Shown here one piece after another: positions 36,369 to 45,181 of a stretch of DNA of 64,000 bases. The notes beneath the pieces are model-generated. The model was not told where the DNA came from. It saw only the letters and a list, made by a program, of their open reading frames with translations, and did not search any database. The stretch is from JANMJD01 sp963828405 (GTDB lineage Bacteria; Actinomycetota; Acidimicrobiia; Acidimicrobiales; Ilumatobacteraceae). Within the stretch, counting starts at the first letter, position 1. Every line of letters begins with the position of its first letter. The stretch is taken from NCBI GenBank assembly GCA_963828405.1, contig CAWHEG010000031.1:1364001-1428000 (forward strand). The letters run 5' to 3'. The position numbers and the translations under genes were made by a program.

Positions 36369-36929
36369 GTGAGCGATCGGCCGCCACCACCTCCACCTCC
36401 ACCTCCTCCTCCACCTCCTCTACCACCTCCACCAGTGCCACTCGCGGGCGGACCCCCGGCGGGCTGGTACCTGTTCGACGGCCACCATCGATGGTGGGAT
36501 GGGCTGGGGTGGGGAGCGTACGCCGACGAGGCCGGTGCGCCGGACGCCTCCGGTGGGTGGCCCGAGGACCGGGGACGGGCCGTCTCGATGGCCTGCCATC
36601 TCGGCGTCTTCGTCCTGCCGGTGCTGCTGGCACTGGTCCTGCACCGGGTGTCCGGCCGCGCCAGCACGTACGTCAGGCATCACGCCACGGAGGCCATCAA
36701 CTTCCAGCTGACGATGGTCCTGATCGGCGTCGCCAATGTCCTGGTGGAGACGAGGATGACGTCGGCGACAGCAGGTGTCTGGATCATCGCCGTCGTGCCG
36801 GTGCATCTCGGAATCGCCGCGTCCGTGATCGGGTTCTCGATCGCGGCGACGGTTGCCGCCCATCATGGGGAGTGGTATCGCTACCCGTTCGCGCTCCGGT
36901 TGGCGCGCGGCGCTCGACAGGTCCCCTGA
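36369..36929 (+). CDS. Polyproline membrane protein with DUF4870-like domain
   Basis: 186 aa. Residues 5-22 are almost all proline (more than a dozen in a row, from a CCACCT-type repeat). GWYLFDGHHRWWDGLGWGAY recalls the DUF2510 'W-x-D-G' module. The C-terminal half has YVRHHATEAINFQLTM and three helices typical of DUF4870/TIC20-like proteins. The long proline run would need EF-P for translation. Confidence 0.7.
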   Translation: MSDRPPPPPPPPPPPPPLPPPPVPLAGGPPAGWYLFDGHHRWWDGLGWGAYADEAGAPDASGGWPEDRGRAVSMACHLGVFVLPVLLALVLHRVSGRASTYVRHHATEAINFQLTMVLIGVANVLVETRMTSATAGVWIIAVVPVHLGIAASVIGFSIAATVAAHHGEWYRYPFALRLARGARQVP

Positions 36930-36940
36930 GCGGCCGGGCC

Positions 36941-38557
36941 TCAGGCGAGGTTGACGAGGTCGAGCCAGTCCCGCGAGAAGTAGTCCACCTGCCCGTCGGG
37001 CATCAGCAGCACCTTGGTCGGCACGAGCTGCTCGACGAACTCGGTGTCGTGGCTGACGAAGACGATCGTGCCCTTCCACGAGGAGAGCGCGTCGGCGACG
37101 GCCTGCCGGCTGCCCGGGTCGAGGTTGTTGGTCGGCTCGTCGAGCAGCAGCAGGTTGTTCTTGCCGACCATCAGCATCGCCAGGGCCAGCTTCGTCTTCT
37201 CGCCACCGGACAGGGTGCCCGATGGTTGGAAGACCTTCTCGCCGGACAGGCCGAACATGCCCAACAGCCCGCGCAGCTGCGTCTCGGTGAGCTGGATCCC
37301 CGGGGGAACCGCGGTGCGGATGTTGTCGAGCAGCGAACGGTCGGTGGCCAGGTTGTCGTGTTCCTGGGCGTAGTAGCCGACGGTCACGTTGTGGCCGAAG
37401 CGGTAATCGCCCAGGTCGGCCTCGGTCTCTCCGGCGAGGATGCGCAGCAGGCTCGTCTTGCCGGCCCCGTTGAGCCCGAGCACCAGCAGCCGTTCGCCCC
37501 GGCCGATGTCGAACGACACGTCCTCGAACACCGGCGGTCCGCCGTAGCCCTTGCACATCCGGGCCGCCTGGAGCGTGGTGACGCCGGAGGGGGGCGGGTC
37601 GGGGAAGCGCACGGCGAGTTGCCTGGCCCCTCGGCCGACGACGATGCGGTCGGTCTCGAGGCGGGCGATGCGCTTCTCGATCGAGTGGGCCATCGACGCC
37701 TTGGTCGCCTTCGCCCCGAATCGGTCGACAACCGTCTGCAGCCGGTCGATCTCCTTGGACTGCTGCGCCGCCTTCTTCGCCGCCAGCGCCTCGTCGCGGG
37801 CCCGGCCCTCGACGTACTGGCTGTACGTCCCGCGGTACTCGACGAGGTGACCGGTGGCGTCCTCGGTGGGTCGGTCGAGGTGGAGCACGCGGGTGATCGC
37901 CTCGTCGAGCAGGTCGAGGTCGTGGCTGATCACCAGCAGGGCGCCCCGGTAGCTGCGCATGAACGACAGCAGCCACGTCTTGGCGTCGATGTCGAGGTGG
38001 TTGGTCGGCTCGTCGAGGAGCAGGGCGTCGGAGCCGGCGAACAGGATGCGCGACAACTCGACCCGGCGTCGCTCGCCGCCGGACAGCACGCCGATCGGGA
38101 GGTCCATCCGGTCGGCGCCGAGGCCGAGACCGGCTGCCAGGGAGCGCGCCTCGGATTCGGCGGCGTAACCGCCGGAGGAGGCGAACTCCTCCTCGGCACG
38201 CGAGTAGCGGGCGACGTTGCGGGTGCTGGCGTCCTCCTCCATCGCCAGGCGGAGCTTCTCGATGCGCACGAGGGCGTCGTCGATGCCCCGACCCGACAGC
38301 ACATGGGTGATCGCCGTGCGGCTCTCGAGCGAGCCGGTGATCCGCGGGTCCTGGGGCAGGTAGCCGAAACCGCCCCTGGTGAGGATCTTGCCGGCAGCCG
38401 GGGGGTTCTCGCCGCCGAGGACGCGGAACAGGCTGGTCTTGCCGGCGCCGTTGCGGCCGACGAGCCCGACCTTGTCCTTGGCCATGATCGTGAACGAGGC
38501 CTCGGCGACGACGAGGCGACCACCGACCTCGACCGACAGACCAGACACCTGCAACAC
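36941..38557 (-). CDS. ABC-F family ATPase (EttA/Uup-like)
   Basis: 538 aa with two ABC domains (Walker A GRNGAGKT near 35-42 and GLNGAGKT near 342-350; LSGGERRR and LSGGEKTK signatures; LLLDEPTNHLD and LLLDEPTNNLD Walker B) and no membrane segments. A linker of about 90 residues between them is the ribosome-probing region of ABC-F proteins. The role is translation factor or antibiotic protection. Subgroup is not decided. GTG 38557 has TAGCGT eight bases upstream. Confidence 0.92.
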   Translation of the reverse strand: MLQVSGLSVEVGGRLVVAEASFTIMAKDKVGLVGRNGAGKTSLFRVLGGENPPAAGKILTRGGFGYLPQDPRITGSLESRTAITHVLSGRGIDDALVRIEKLRLAMEEDASTRNVARYSRAEEEFASSGGYAAESEARSLAAGLGLGADRMDLPIGVLSGGERRRVELSRILFAGSDALLLDEPTNHLDIDAKTWLLSFMRSYRGALLVISHDLDLLDEAITRVLHLDRPTEDATGHLVEYRGTYSQYVEGRARDEALAAKKAAQQSKEIDRLQTVVDRFGAKATKASMAHSIEKRIARLETDRIVVGRGARQLAVRFPDPPPSGVTTLQAARMCKGYGGPPVFEDVSFDIGRGERLLVLGLNGAGKTSLLRILAGETEADLGDYRFGHNVTVGYYAQEHDNLATDRSLLDNIRTAVPPGIQLTETQLRGLLGMFGLSGEKVFQPSGTLSGGEKTKLALAMLMVGKNNLLLLDEPTNNLDPGSRQAVADALSSWKGTIVFVSHDTEFVEQLVPTKVLLMPDGQVDYFSRDWLDLVNLA

Positions 38558-38578
38558 GTCCGTCTACGCTACGGGCTG
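38558..38578. promoter_or_regulatory. Shared palindromic -10 box for two divergent leaderless genes
   Basis: Only 21 bp separate the GTG of the ABC-F gene from the ATG of the DUF2752 gene. TACGCTA at 38565-38571 reads as TACGCT on plus and TAGCGT on minus, and each lies exactly 8 nt from its start. One seven-base, almost symmetrical site therefore seems to serve both directions. Confidence 0.55.
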
Positions 38579-39037
38579 ATGGAGCCCGTCAGGCCGCAGG
38601 ATTCGACGCCGGCGCTCCGACCGCTGCAAGGATGTCGGGCGGTCCCGGCGGTGGCCGGGCCGGTGGCGGTGCTCTGCGGCTCCGGGGCCGTCGGCGTGTA
38701 CCTCGCGGCCAACGATCCCGCACGGGGCGGGTGGTATCCGGAGTGCGCGTTCCACGGCGCCACCGGACTGTGGTGCCCCGGCTGCGGGCTCACCCGGGGT
38801 GCATACCGCCTGCTCCACGGCGATGTGGCGGGCGCGCTGGGCAGCAACCCGTTCCTGCCGGTGATCGCCGTTCTGGTCGCGGTCGGCTGGTGGTCGTGGT
38901 GGCAGGCGTCGCTCGGACGCTCCGGTCGGCCACTGATCGGCCGGATCCGGCCGGCCGGGTGGTCGGCGCTCGTCGTGGCGTTCCTCGCCTTCGGGGTGCT
39001 GCGCAACCTGGCGCCGTTCGCCGCCCTCGCGCCGTAG
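38579..39037 (+). CDS. DUF2752 membrane protein
   Basis: 152 aa, three helices. CAFHGATGLWCPGCGLTRGAYRLLHGD followed by GNPFL-like GSNPFLPVI is the signature of DUF2752. Function unknown. The four cysteines around CPGCG could bind a metal. Start ATG at 38579. Confidence 0.88.
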   Translation: MEPVRPQDSTPALRPLQGCRAVPAVAGPVAVLCGSGAVGVYLAANDPARGGWYPECAFHGATGLWCPGCGLTRGAYRLLHGDVAGALGSNPFLPVIAVLVAVGWWSWWQASLGRSGRPLIGRIRPAGWSALVVAFLAFGVLRNLAPFAALAP

Positions 39038-39067
39038 GCGTCGACGAGCCGGGGCCGTCGGGGGTCG

Positions 39068-40273
39068 TCAGGGTCCGGCGGGGGTCGTCGCCGGTGGATC
39101 CGTCGCCGGGGGATCCGTCGCCGGGGGAGCGGTGGTCGTGGTCGTCGTGGTCGTCGTGGACGTCGTCGAACTGGTCGTCGTCGAACTGGTCGTCGTCGAA
39201 CTGGACGTCGACGAGGTCGAACTGGACGACGAGGTGGTCGACCCCTGGCCGCCGGTCGTCGAGGTCGGCGCCGTGGTGGTCGACGTTCCACCTGGCACCG
39301 TCGTCCGCGGGGGCGTGGTGAACGTCGGCGGCAGGGTGGTCGTCGGGGTGCCCGGAGGCACCGTGGTCTTGGGGGGCCTCGTCGTGGTCGGCGGCAGCGG
39401 GACGGTGGCCGTCGTCGCGTCGACGGGTCGCGGGGTCGAACGTCCTTCGCCCTTGTCGACCGCCCTGGTGTCGCCCGGCCGCTCGGTCGAACCGATCCGC
39501 GGGAGGGTCACCTCCGGACCGACCCCCGGCGCCCGCCCGAGCGCCGATCCGACCATCTGGGCGAGGATGTCGCTGCCGAACTGGGTGGGGTGGATCCCGT
39601 CGGGTCGCAGCGCTCCCGCCCACTGGGCGCTCGCCGTCTCCCAGTCGAGCAGCACCAGCCGGGGATCCCGGCTCGCCGCCTCCCTGAGTACGTCGTTCAC
39701 CTCGCGCTGGTCGTCGTGGAACAGCGGCGTCGTGAACCACACGATGGCCTTGGTGTCGTCGAGCAGGTCGAGCACCGCCTGCACCTCACGGGCGAACTCG
39801 GCCTCGTCGCCGGAGTAGTTGTTGCCGAGCATCACGACGGCGAGGTCGTGCACCTCCCGGCGGCGGGCCCGCAGCACCCGGATGCCCTCGTCGGTGAACC
39901 GGCCCTGGACGGCGTCGACCGTGACCTTCCACCCGAGGGCGCCGACGTAGAGGTCGATCGAGTCCGGGCTGCCCGAGGCCATCGCCTGGAGCACCGAGTC
40001 GCCGACCATGAACACGCGATCGTCGGCGACCCGTGGCACCTCGGGCATCGAGACGGCGACGGTCGGCGCCGGGGCCGTGGGCAGCGCCTGATCGGCGAGG
40101 ATCGACCCCGACGGATCGGCCGACGCGCCTCCCGCCTGGCGGGGTGTCACGCCGACCCCGCCGAGCGTGACCGGGGTCGGGTCCTCGGCGCCCTGCGACG
40201 CCGCGCACGCCCCCGCCGTCAGCAGGATGCTGAGCAAAACGACGACGCGCAGCGACCGGTCTGTGGGGGGCAC
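39068..40273 (-). CDS. Exported SGNH/GDSL hydrolase with Thr/Ser-rich tail
   Basis: 401 aa. Hydrophobic leader (LLSILLTAGAC, possibly a lipoprotein site). SGNH blocks: GDSVLQA, GNNYSG and DGIHPT (Asp-His). About 120 C-terminal residues are Thr/Ser/Pro-rich and repetitive, probably glycosylated or wall-spanning. Similar enzymes de-O-acylate surface polymers. It is a paralogue of the larger SGNH protein at 59.2-61.1 kb but lacks its surface repeats. GTG start. Confidence 0.82.
   Translation of the reverse strand: MPPTDRSLRVVVLLSILLTAGACAASQGAEDPTPVTLGGVGVTPRQAGGASADPSGSILADQALPTAPAPTVAVSMPEVPRVADDRVFMVGDSVLQAMASGSPDSIDLYVGALGWKVTVDAVQGRFTDEGIRVLRARRREVHDLAVVMLGNNYSGDEAEFAREVQAVLDLLDDTKAIVWFTTPLFHDDQREVNDVLREAASRDPRLVLLDWETASAQWAGALRPDGIHPTQFGSDILAQMVGSALGRAPGVGPEVTLPRIGSTERPGDTRAVDKGEGRSTPRPVDATTATVPLPPTTTRPPKTTVPPGTPTTTLPPTFTTPPRTTVPGGTSTTTAPTSTTGGQGSTTSSSSSTSSTSSSTTTSSTTTSSTTSTTTTTTTTTAPPATDPPATDPPATTPAGP
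39159..39203. repeat. 15-bp tandem repeat in SGNH gene
   Basis: Three copies of a 15-bp unit (GTCGTCGTCGAACTG, first copy with one change), in frame with the Ser/Thr tail. Confidence 0.75.
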
Positions 40274-40333
40274 GGGTTTCAGTCAAGAGGCAAAGCCGCC
40301 CGAAAGCAAGTCGGCCGGCCTCGAAAACGGCCA

Positions 40334-40358
40334 AAGGGCGGCCCTACGGGCCGCCCTT
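40334..40358. terminator. Hairpin terminator after mscL
   Basis: A perfect 11-bp stem (40334-40344 with 40348-40358) with a TAC loop. On the minus strand it follows mscL and is trailed by a T-rich stretch (TTTGG then GTTTTC). It lies in the 108-bp gap before the SGNH gene. Confidence 0.7.
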
Positions 40359-40742
40359 GACAGCTTGTTCGGCGAATCGCCTCAGCGGGCCCGGAGCGAG
40401 TCGCGGATCTCGGTGAGCAGTTCGACCTCGGACGGCCCTGCGGCGGCCGCCTCCGGCTTCGAGGCCTTGTTCCACGCCCGGACGATCATGAACAGCACGA
40501 AGGCCGACGAGGACGAAGCTGATCGCCGCGTCGATGACCAGCCCGATGCTGATCCGGGAGTCGCCGATGTCGAAGCCGATCGAGGTGAAGTCCGGCTTGC
40601 CGAAGATCGCGGCGATGATCGGGTTGATCACCCCGTTGAGGAACGCGTCCACGATCTTCGCGAAGTAGAGGGCCATGATCAGGCCGACGGCCACGGCCAG
40701 GACGTTGCCCTTGTTGACGAATGCCTTGAATTCTTGTAACAC
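40344..40742 (-). pseudogene. mscL: Large-conductance mechanosensitive channel MscL, frameshifted
   Basis: The start MLQEFKAFVNKGNVLAVAVGLIMAL and the first pore helix are typical of MscL. After ISFVLVG the frame is lost. The expected second helix AFVLFMIVRAWNK and the conserved cytoplasmic end ELLTEIRDSL appear one frame over and end at a TGA at 40384-40382. The switch is near 40498-40508. With the correction the protein has about 119 residues. It follows the Mo-oxidoreductase gene at 12 bp, with SD AAGGAG overlapping that gene's stop. It gates at high membrane tension during hypo-osmotic shock. Confidence 0.8.
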
Positions 40743-40754
40743 CGGATTGACTCC

Positions 40755-42775
40755 TTAGGAACGGTCGGTTGCACTGATCCACGTCGGATCGACGCACCGT
40801 GTGACGTCGACCCGTGCATCATTGAAGCACGCGCCGCCTGCTAGGTCGGTGGACCCACGCGGTACGAGGAGATTGACGCCGCGACCACCGACAAAGTCGC
40901 GCAGCCAAATTCCTTTGAAGATCAGGCAGACGCCGGGCCGCAGCGTGGCGTCGAGACGGGCGGGGAGTGAGATCCGTCCGGCGTCGTTGAACACCGTGAC
41001 GGCGTCGCCCTCGCCGATGCCGCGCGCCTCGCGCGTCCGTCGGATGGATCGACACGGCGGCCTCCGGGGCGTTGAACTCGCCGAACATCGAGGTCACCAT
41101 CCGGCTGCTGGCCGGGCTGATCAGGGTGAGCGGATAGGCCGACTCCAACGGGCGGTAGGCGGGGAGCGGGAGCTCGCTGTCCGGGTCGAACAGCCGGGCC
41201 CGCCCGCCGGGGAGATCGGGGAAGGTGTCGCGGAACTGCACGGTGGCGCCCTCGGCCCGCAGACGGCGCGGGCCGTCGCCGCCGCCGTCGGTCGTGACCA
41301 GCCCGAGCAGTGCCATCGCCGACATCGAGAAGGGGGCGTCGGAGTACCCCAGCCGGGCGGCCAGCCCGGCGGCCACCTCGTCGTTGGTGCGGCTCTCGCC
41401 GACCCGGTCGATCACCGCCGGGGTGGGCTGGAGCATGTACGAGCCGTACGAGTCGGCGATGTCGTCGGCCTCGAAATGCGTGGTGGCCGGGAGCACGACA
41501 TCGGCCCACTCGCGCGGTGTCGGTCATCACCTGGTCGTGGACCACGGTGAACACGTCGTCACGGGCCAGGGCGCGCAGCATCGTCGCCTGGTCGACCGCG
41601 GTGTTGGCCGGGTTGGCTCCCTGGACGAACAGCACCCGGGCGGGGGCCGACCACCCGGCCAGCTCACCGAGGATCGCCGGGCCCACCTCGTTCATGCTCA
41701 GCTCGGTCCGTGGGGGACGCGGATCGTCCGACGTCCACAGCCGGTCGAGGTCGATCGGCGAGGCCCCGCCGGTCGAGTAGACGACGCCGCTGCCCAGCCG
41801 GCCGAAGTGGCCGGCGAGCACCCACAGCGCGGGTGGCGCCAACCAGCACGATCCGCCGTTGCGGTTGCGTTCCAGGCCCCACCCCATCCGCAGCATCGCC
41901 GTGTCGGCCGTGGCGATCAACTCGCCCAACCGGCGGATGTCGCCGGCGTCGACGCCGCAGACCTCGGCGGCGCGATCCACCGTCCACACCCGCGCCGCGG
42001 TGAGGAACTCGTCGACCCCGGTGGCGTGCTCGGCGCAGAACGCCCGATCGATCCGCCCCGTCGCCTCGAGCAGACCGGCGAGGGCGTAGGCGAGCACGAC
42101 GTCGGTGCCGGGCATCACCGCCAGGTGCAGGTCGGCGCGCTTGGCCGCGCCGGTGCGCCGCGGATCGACGACCACGATCGTCGCCCCGTTGCGTTTCGCC
42201 GCGGTGACCAGCGGCAACAGGTGGGTGTTCGAGGCGGTGGGGTTGGCCCCCCAGATGACGACCAGCTTGGCGTGGGGGAGGTCGAGGGGGTCGGCGGAGA
42301 GCATCCCGCCGAAGATCTGGTCTTTCGCCACGCCGGCCGTATGGGCGCAGATCGTGTGGATCACGTCGGGCGCGCCGATGCGGGCGAAGAGCAGGGGCGT
42401 GAGGGCGCCCGCGGCGAGCACCGACGCCGACGAGCTGTACAGGTAGGGCACGACGCCGTCGGGTCCGACCTGTACGAGCGCCTCGTCGATCCGCCCGGCG
42501 ATCAGGTCGAGGGCCTCGTCCCACGTCGCCGGGCGGAAGTCACCCGATCCCTTCGGGCCGCGGCGGACCAGCGGGGTGAGGACCCGCTCGGGGGCGTACA
42601 CCCGACGGTGGTGATGCTTGACCTTCTGGCAGATCCAGCCCTGGGTGAGGGGGTTGCCCTCGCCGGGCGGAGCGGCGTCGACGGCGACCAGCCGGCCGTC
42701 GTCGACGGTGACGTCGAGCGTGCAGCCGTCGGGGCAGTCGAGCGGGCAGGCGGTCCGGTGCACGACGGTGGGCAT
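40755..42775 (-). pseudogene. Molybdopterin oxidoreductase, two frameshifts
   Basis: About 670 residues after joining three frames. N-terminal [4Fe-4S] motif CPLDCPDGC...C (residues 9-50), molybdopterin domain (WGANPTASN, MRMGWGLERNRNGG), then C-terminal MGD-binding barrel (RISLPARLDATLRPGV). The first break is near 41511-41516, between MTDTAR and the downstream WADVVLPATTHFE part. The second is near 41027-41037, before IGEGDAVTVFNDAG. Both breaks sit in CGCG runs. The family includes formate dehydrogenase H and BisC-like reductases, and the substrate is unknown. The moa/moe genes could supply its cofactor. Confidence 0.8.
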
Positions 42776-42832
42776 CGGCCGAGTCTCGCGCATCCTGCCG
42801 GGCCGATTCCCCCGGCCTCGTCGTGGCACTAC

Positions 42833-42838
42833 TAGCGT
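42833..42838 (+). promoter_or_regulatory. -10 box of leaderless membrane-protein gene
   Basis: TAGCGT, seven bases before the ATG at 42846. Confidence 0.4.
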
Positions 42839-42845
42839 CTCGGCG

Positions 42846-43754
42846 ATGGGGGACAAGAACGAGGTGGCCGGCGGCGAGCACGACGACTCGCTGCTCATCG
42901 ACCGGATCGATGCGCTGCGCGTGCTGCGCGCCGACAGCGTCGAGGAGAAGGGCGCGCTGCTCGAGGAGATCGGCGGATCGGGCAAACCCGAACAGGACAT
43001 CGTCAACGAGATCTCCAAACCCCGACCGCTGTGGCGTCCCGACCGTTTCGAGGAGGCCCACCGGCTGATGATGCGCGCCCTCGAGGTGCTCGACCGCAAC
43101 GGTGCCCGCCCGGCCAAGCTGCCCCGCCTCGGCCCGCTGACCCCGATCGCCCAGTTTGCGGTGCAGCAGGTGAACCGCTGGATCGTCAAGTCGCACCAGA
43201 ACACGCTCGTCGACCGCATCCGCAGGCTGTACGAACGGCGGGAGGCCAACGCCGTGTGGGGCAGCGACGAGCACCGCATGTTGCGACGGGCCCGGATCAA
43301 CGCCTGCCAGGTGGAGCAGGGCTTCAAGGGCAACGCCCTCGGCCTGCCCACCTTCCTGCTCGGCGGGGCGTTCTTCTCGGGCGTCATCGGCGGGATCCAG
43401 AGCCTGGTGCGCAGCGCACTGGGCACCAGGGTGGGGGTCGTCGTTTTCACCCTGATCCTCGGGCTGATCATGGCCGCCCTCGCCTGGGTCGCGCTGTACG
43501 CCGCGGCCGTGTCGCGCCGGCGGATCCGTACCGCCGTCGACCAGCCGCTCAAGGCCCTCTACGAGACGATCGGCGCCTGTGGGGCGCCACCCCGCGACCA
43601 GTCGTACAACTTCGCCGTCTACGCGATCATCTTCACCGTGCTGGCCTGGATCGTCGTCCCCCTCGGCATCTGGCTGCTGTTCAAGGGCGACTCGTCGTCG
43701 GCCGACAGCGTGGTGACGACCATCGCCGTGACGGTGGTCACGACGGTCGGCTGA
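42846..43754 (+). CDS. Conserved membrane protein of unknown function
   Basis: 302 aa. A hydrophilic N-terminal half (Asp/Glu-rich, then RPDRFEEAHRLMMRALEVLDRNG) is followed by a pair of helices near residues 168-225 and a further helix near 263-285. I do not recognise the family. The helix-rich region LVDRIRRLYERREANA could be a coiled coil. The start is supported by TAGCGT seven bases upstream. A longer in-frame frame to 42618 overlaps the Mo-oxidoreductase antisense and is rejected. Confidence 0.7.
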   Translation: MGDKNEVAGGEHDDSLLIDRIDALRVLRADSVEEKGALLEEIGGSGKPEQDIVNEISKPRPLWRPDRFEEAHRLMMRALEVLDRNGARPAKLPRLGPLTPIAQFAVQQVNRWIVKSHQNTLVDRIRRLYERREANAVWGSDEHRMLRRARINACQVEQGFKGNALGLPTFLLGGAFFSGVIGGIQSLVRSALGTRVGVVVFTLILGLIMAALAWVALYAAAVSRRRIRTAVDQPLKALYETIGACGAPPRDQSYNFAVYAIIFTVLAWIVVPLGIWLLFKGDSSSADSVVTTIAVTVVTTVG

Positions 43755-43766
43755 CCCGGAGCCGGC

Positions 43767-45089
43767 TCACTCGGCCGGTTCGGGGAAGCGGTCGACCCGG
43801 CGCAGTGTCGGGAAGACCAGCGCATAGAACCCGACCACCACCAGGGTGGCCAGCCCGCCGAGCGTCACCGCGGCGGCGGTGCCGATGAGCGCGGCGGCCA
43901 CCCCGCTCTCGAAGGCGCCCAACTCGTTGGAGGCCCCGATGAACACGTTCTCCACCGCACCGACGCGGCCCTGCTTGTCGGGCGGGGTGGCCAACGGGAC
44001 GAGCGTCGAGCGGATGTAGACACTGACCATGTCGGCCGCGCTGAGCACGATCATCGCCGCGAAGGCCACGGCGTACGTCCGGGTCAGTCCGAGCACGACG
44101 GTGCCCACCCCGAACGAGCCGACGGCGACGAGCAGGGTCGGCCCCACCCGCCGGTTGAACGGGTGGACGGCCAGGAAGACCGCCACCGCCGCCGCCCCCA
44201 TCCCGCCCGCGGCGCGCAGCCACCCGTAGGCGATGTCGCCGACGCCGAGGCGTTTCTCGGCGATCGCCGGGAGCAGCGCCACGGCGCCGCCGAACAGCAC
44301 GGCGAAGAGGTCGAGCGAGATCGCCGCGAGCAGGATCGGTGTGCGCCTGATGAACCGCAGACCCTCCATCGCCGAGTGCAATGTCGGTCGGTCGCCCGGC
44401 TCGGGACGCTCCGGCGCCCGGCGGAACCGGAGCATCACCAGGCACAGCGCCCCGGTGAGGATCAGCCCCGCGCCGACGGCATAGGCGATCCACACCTCGA
44501 TGTCGTAGAGGAAGCCCGAGGCAGCCGGCCCGATGATGATCGCCGTCGTCCACGTCGCCGAGTTGAGGGCGATCACCCGGGCGAAGCCGCCCTCGGGGGC
44601 GACCATCGGCGCCATCACCCGGGTGGCCGGTGAGCTGAACGCCCTGGCCGTTCCGAAGACCCCGGCGATGGCGAACAGCGGCCACGCCTGGGTGGGGTCG
44701 GTGCGGGCGTAGAGGGCCAGGGCCAGCGAGCAGCCCAGCTCGGCGGCGAGCGCCACCAGGGCGACGGTCTTGCGGTTGAACCGGTCGATCACCGAACCGG
44801 TGACCAGCACGAGCAGCGCCGACGGCAGGAACTCGGCCAGCCCGAGCAGGCCCAGGTCGAGCTCACGGTCGGTGATGTCGAACATCTGCTTGAACAGCAC
44901 GGCGGCCTGGAGGAACACCCCGGCGGAGATGGCCAGCTGCATCAGGGTGAGCAGGCGCACCGGCCGGTCGCGGATCACCTCGGCGAACGACATCGTCGGG
45001 ACCGCCGAATGCCCCGTTTCCCCGTCGGGCCGGGCGCCGTCGGAGCCCGGCAACGGCGAGTCCGGCGGCGAGTCCGGCGGCGAGGGCAT
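43767..45089 (-). CDS. MFS transporter (EntS/TetA-like)
   Basis: 440 aa, about 12 helices. Loop motif GSVIDRFNRKTVALV (motif A-like, D/R/K) between helices 2 and 3, and PATRVMAPMV after helix 4, as in EntS-type exporters. ATG 45089 has TAGCGT eight bases upstream. An earlier start (45119) only adds unconserved residues. Substrate unknown. Divergent from the amidase at 45.2 kb. Confidence 0.85.
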   Translation of the reverse strand: MPSPPDSPPDSPLPGSDGARPDGETGHSAVPTMSFAEVIRDRPVRLLTLMQLAISAGVFLQAAVLFKQMFDITDRELDLGLLGLAEFLPSALLVLVTGSVIDRFNRKTVALVALAAELGCSLALALYARTDPTQAWPLFAIAGVFGTARAFSSPATRVMAPMVAPEGGFARVIALNSATWTTAIIIGPAASGFLYDIEVWIAYAVGAGLILTGALCLVMLRFRRAPERPEPGDRPTLHSAMEGLRFIRRTPILLAAISLDLFAVLFGGAVALLPAIAEKRLGVGDIAYGWLRAAGGMGAAAVAVFLAVHPFNRRVGPTLLVAVGSFGVGTVVLGLTRTYAVAFAAMIVLSAADMVSVYIRSTLVPLATPPDKQGRVGAVENVFIGASNELGAFESGVAAALIGTAAAVTLGGLATLVVVGFYALVFPTLRRVDRFPEPAE

Positions 45090-45181
45090 GGGCGCTGACG
45101 CTACCCACCCCGCCTGCACGGCGTCGCCTCCGTTCGTGATCCGCCTCCATTCGTGACACCTCTCCGTGCTACGCAGGAGCG

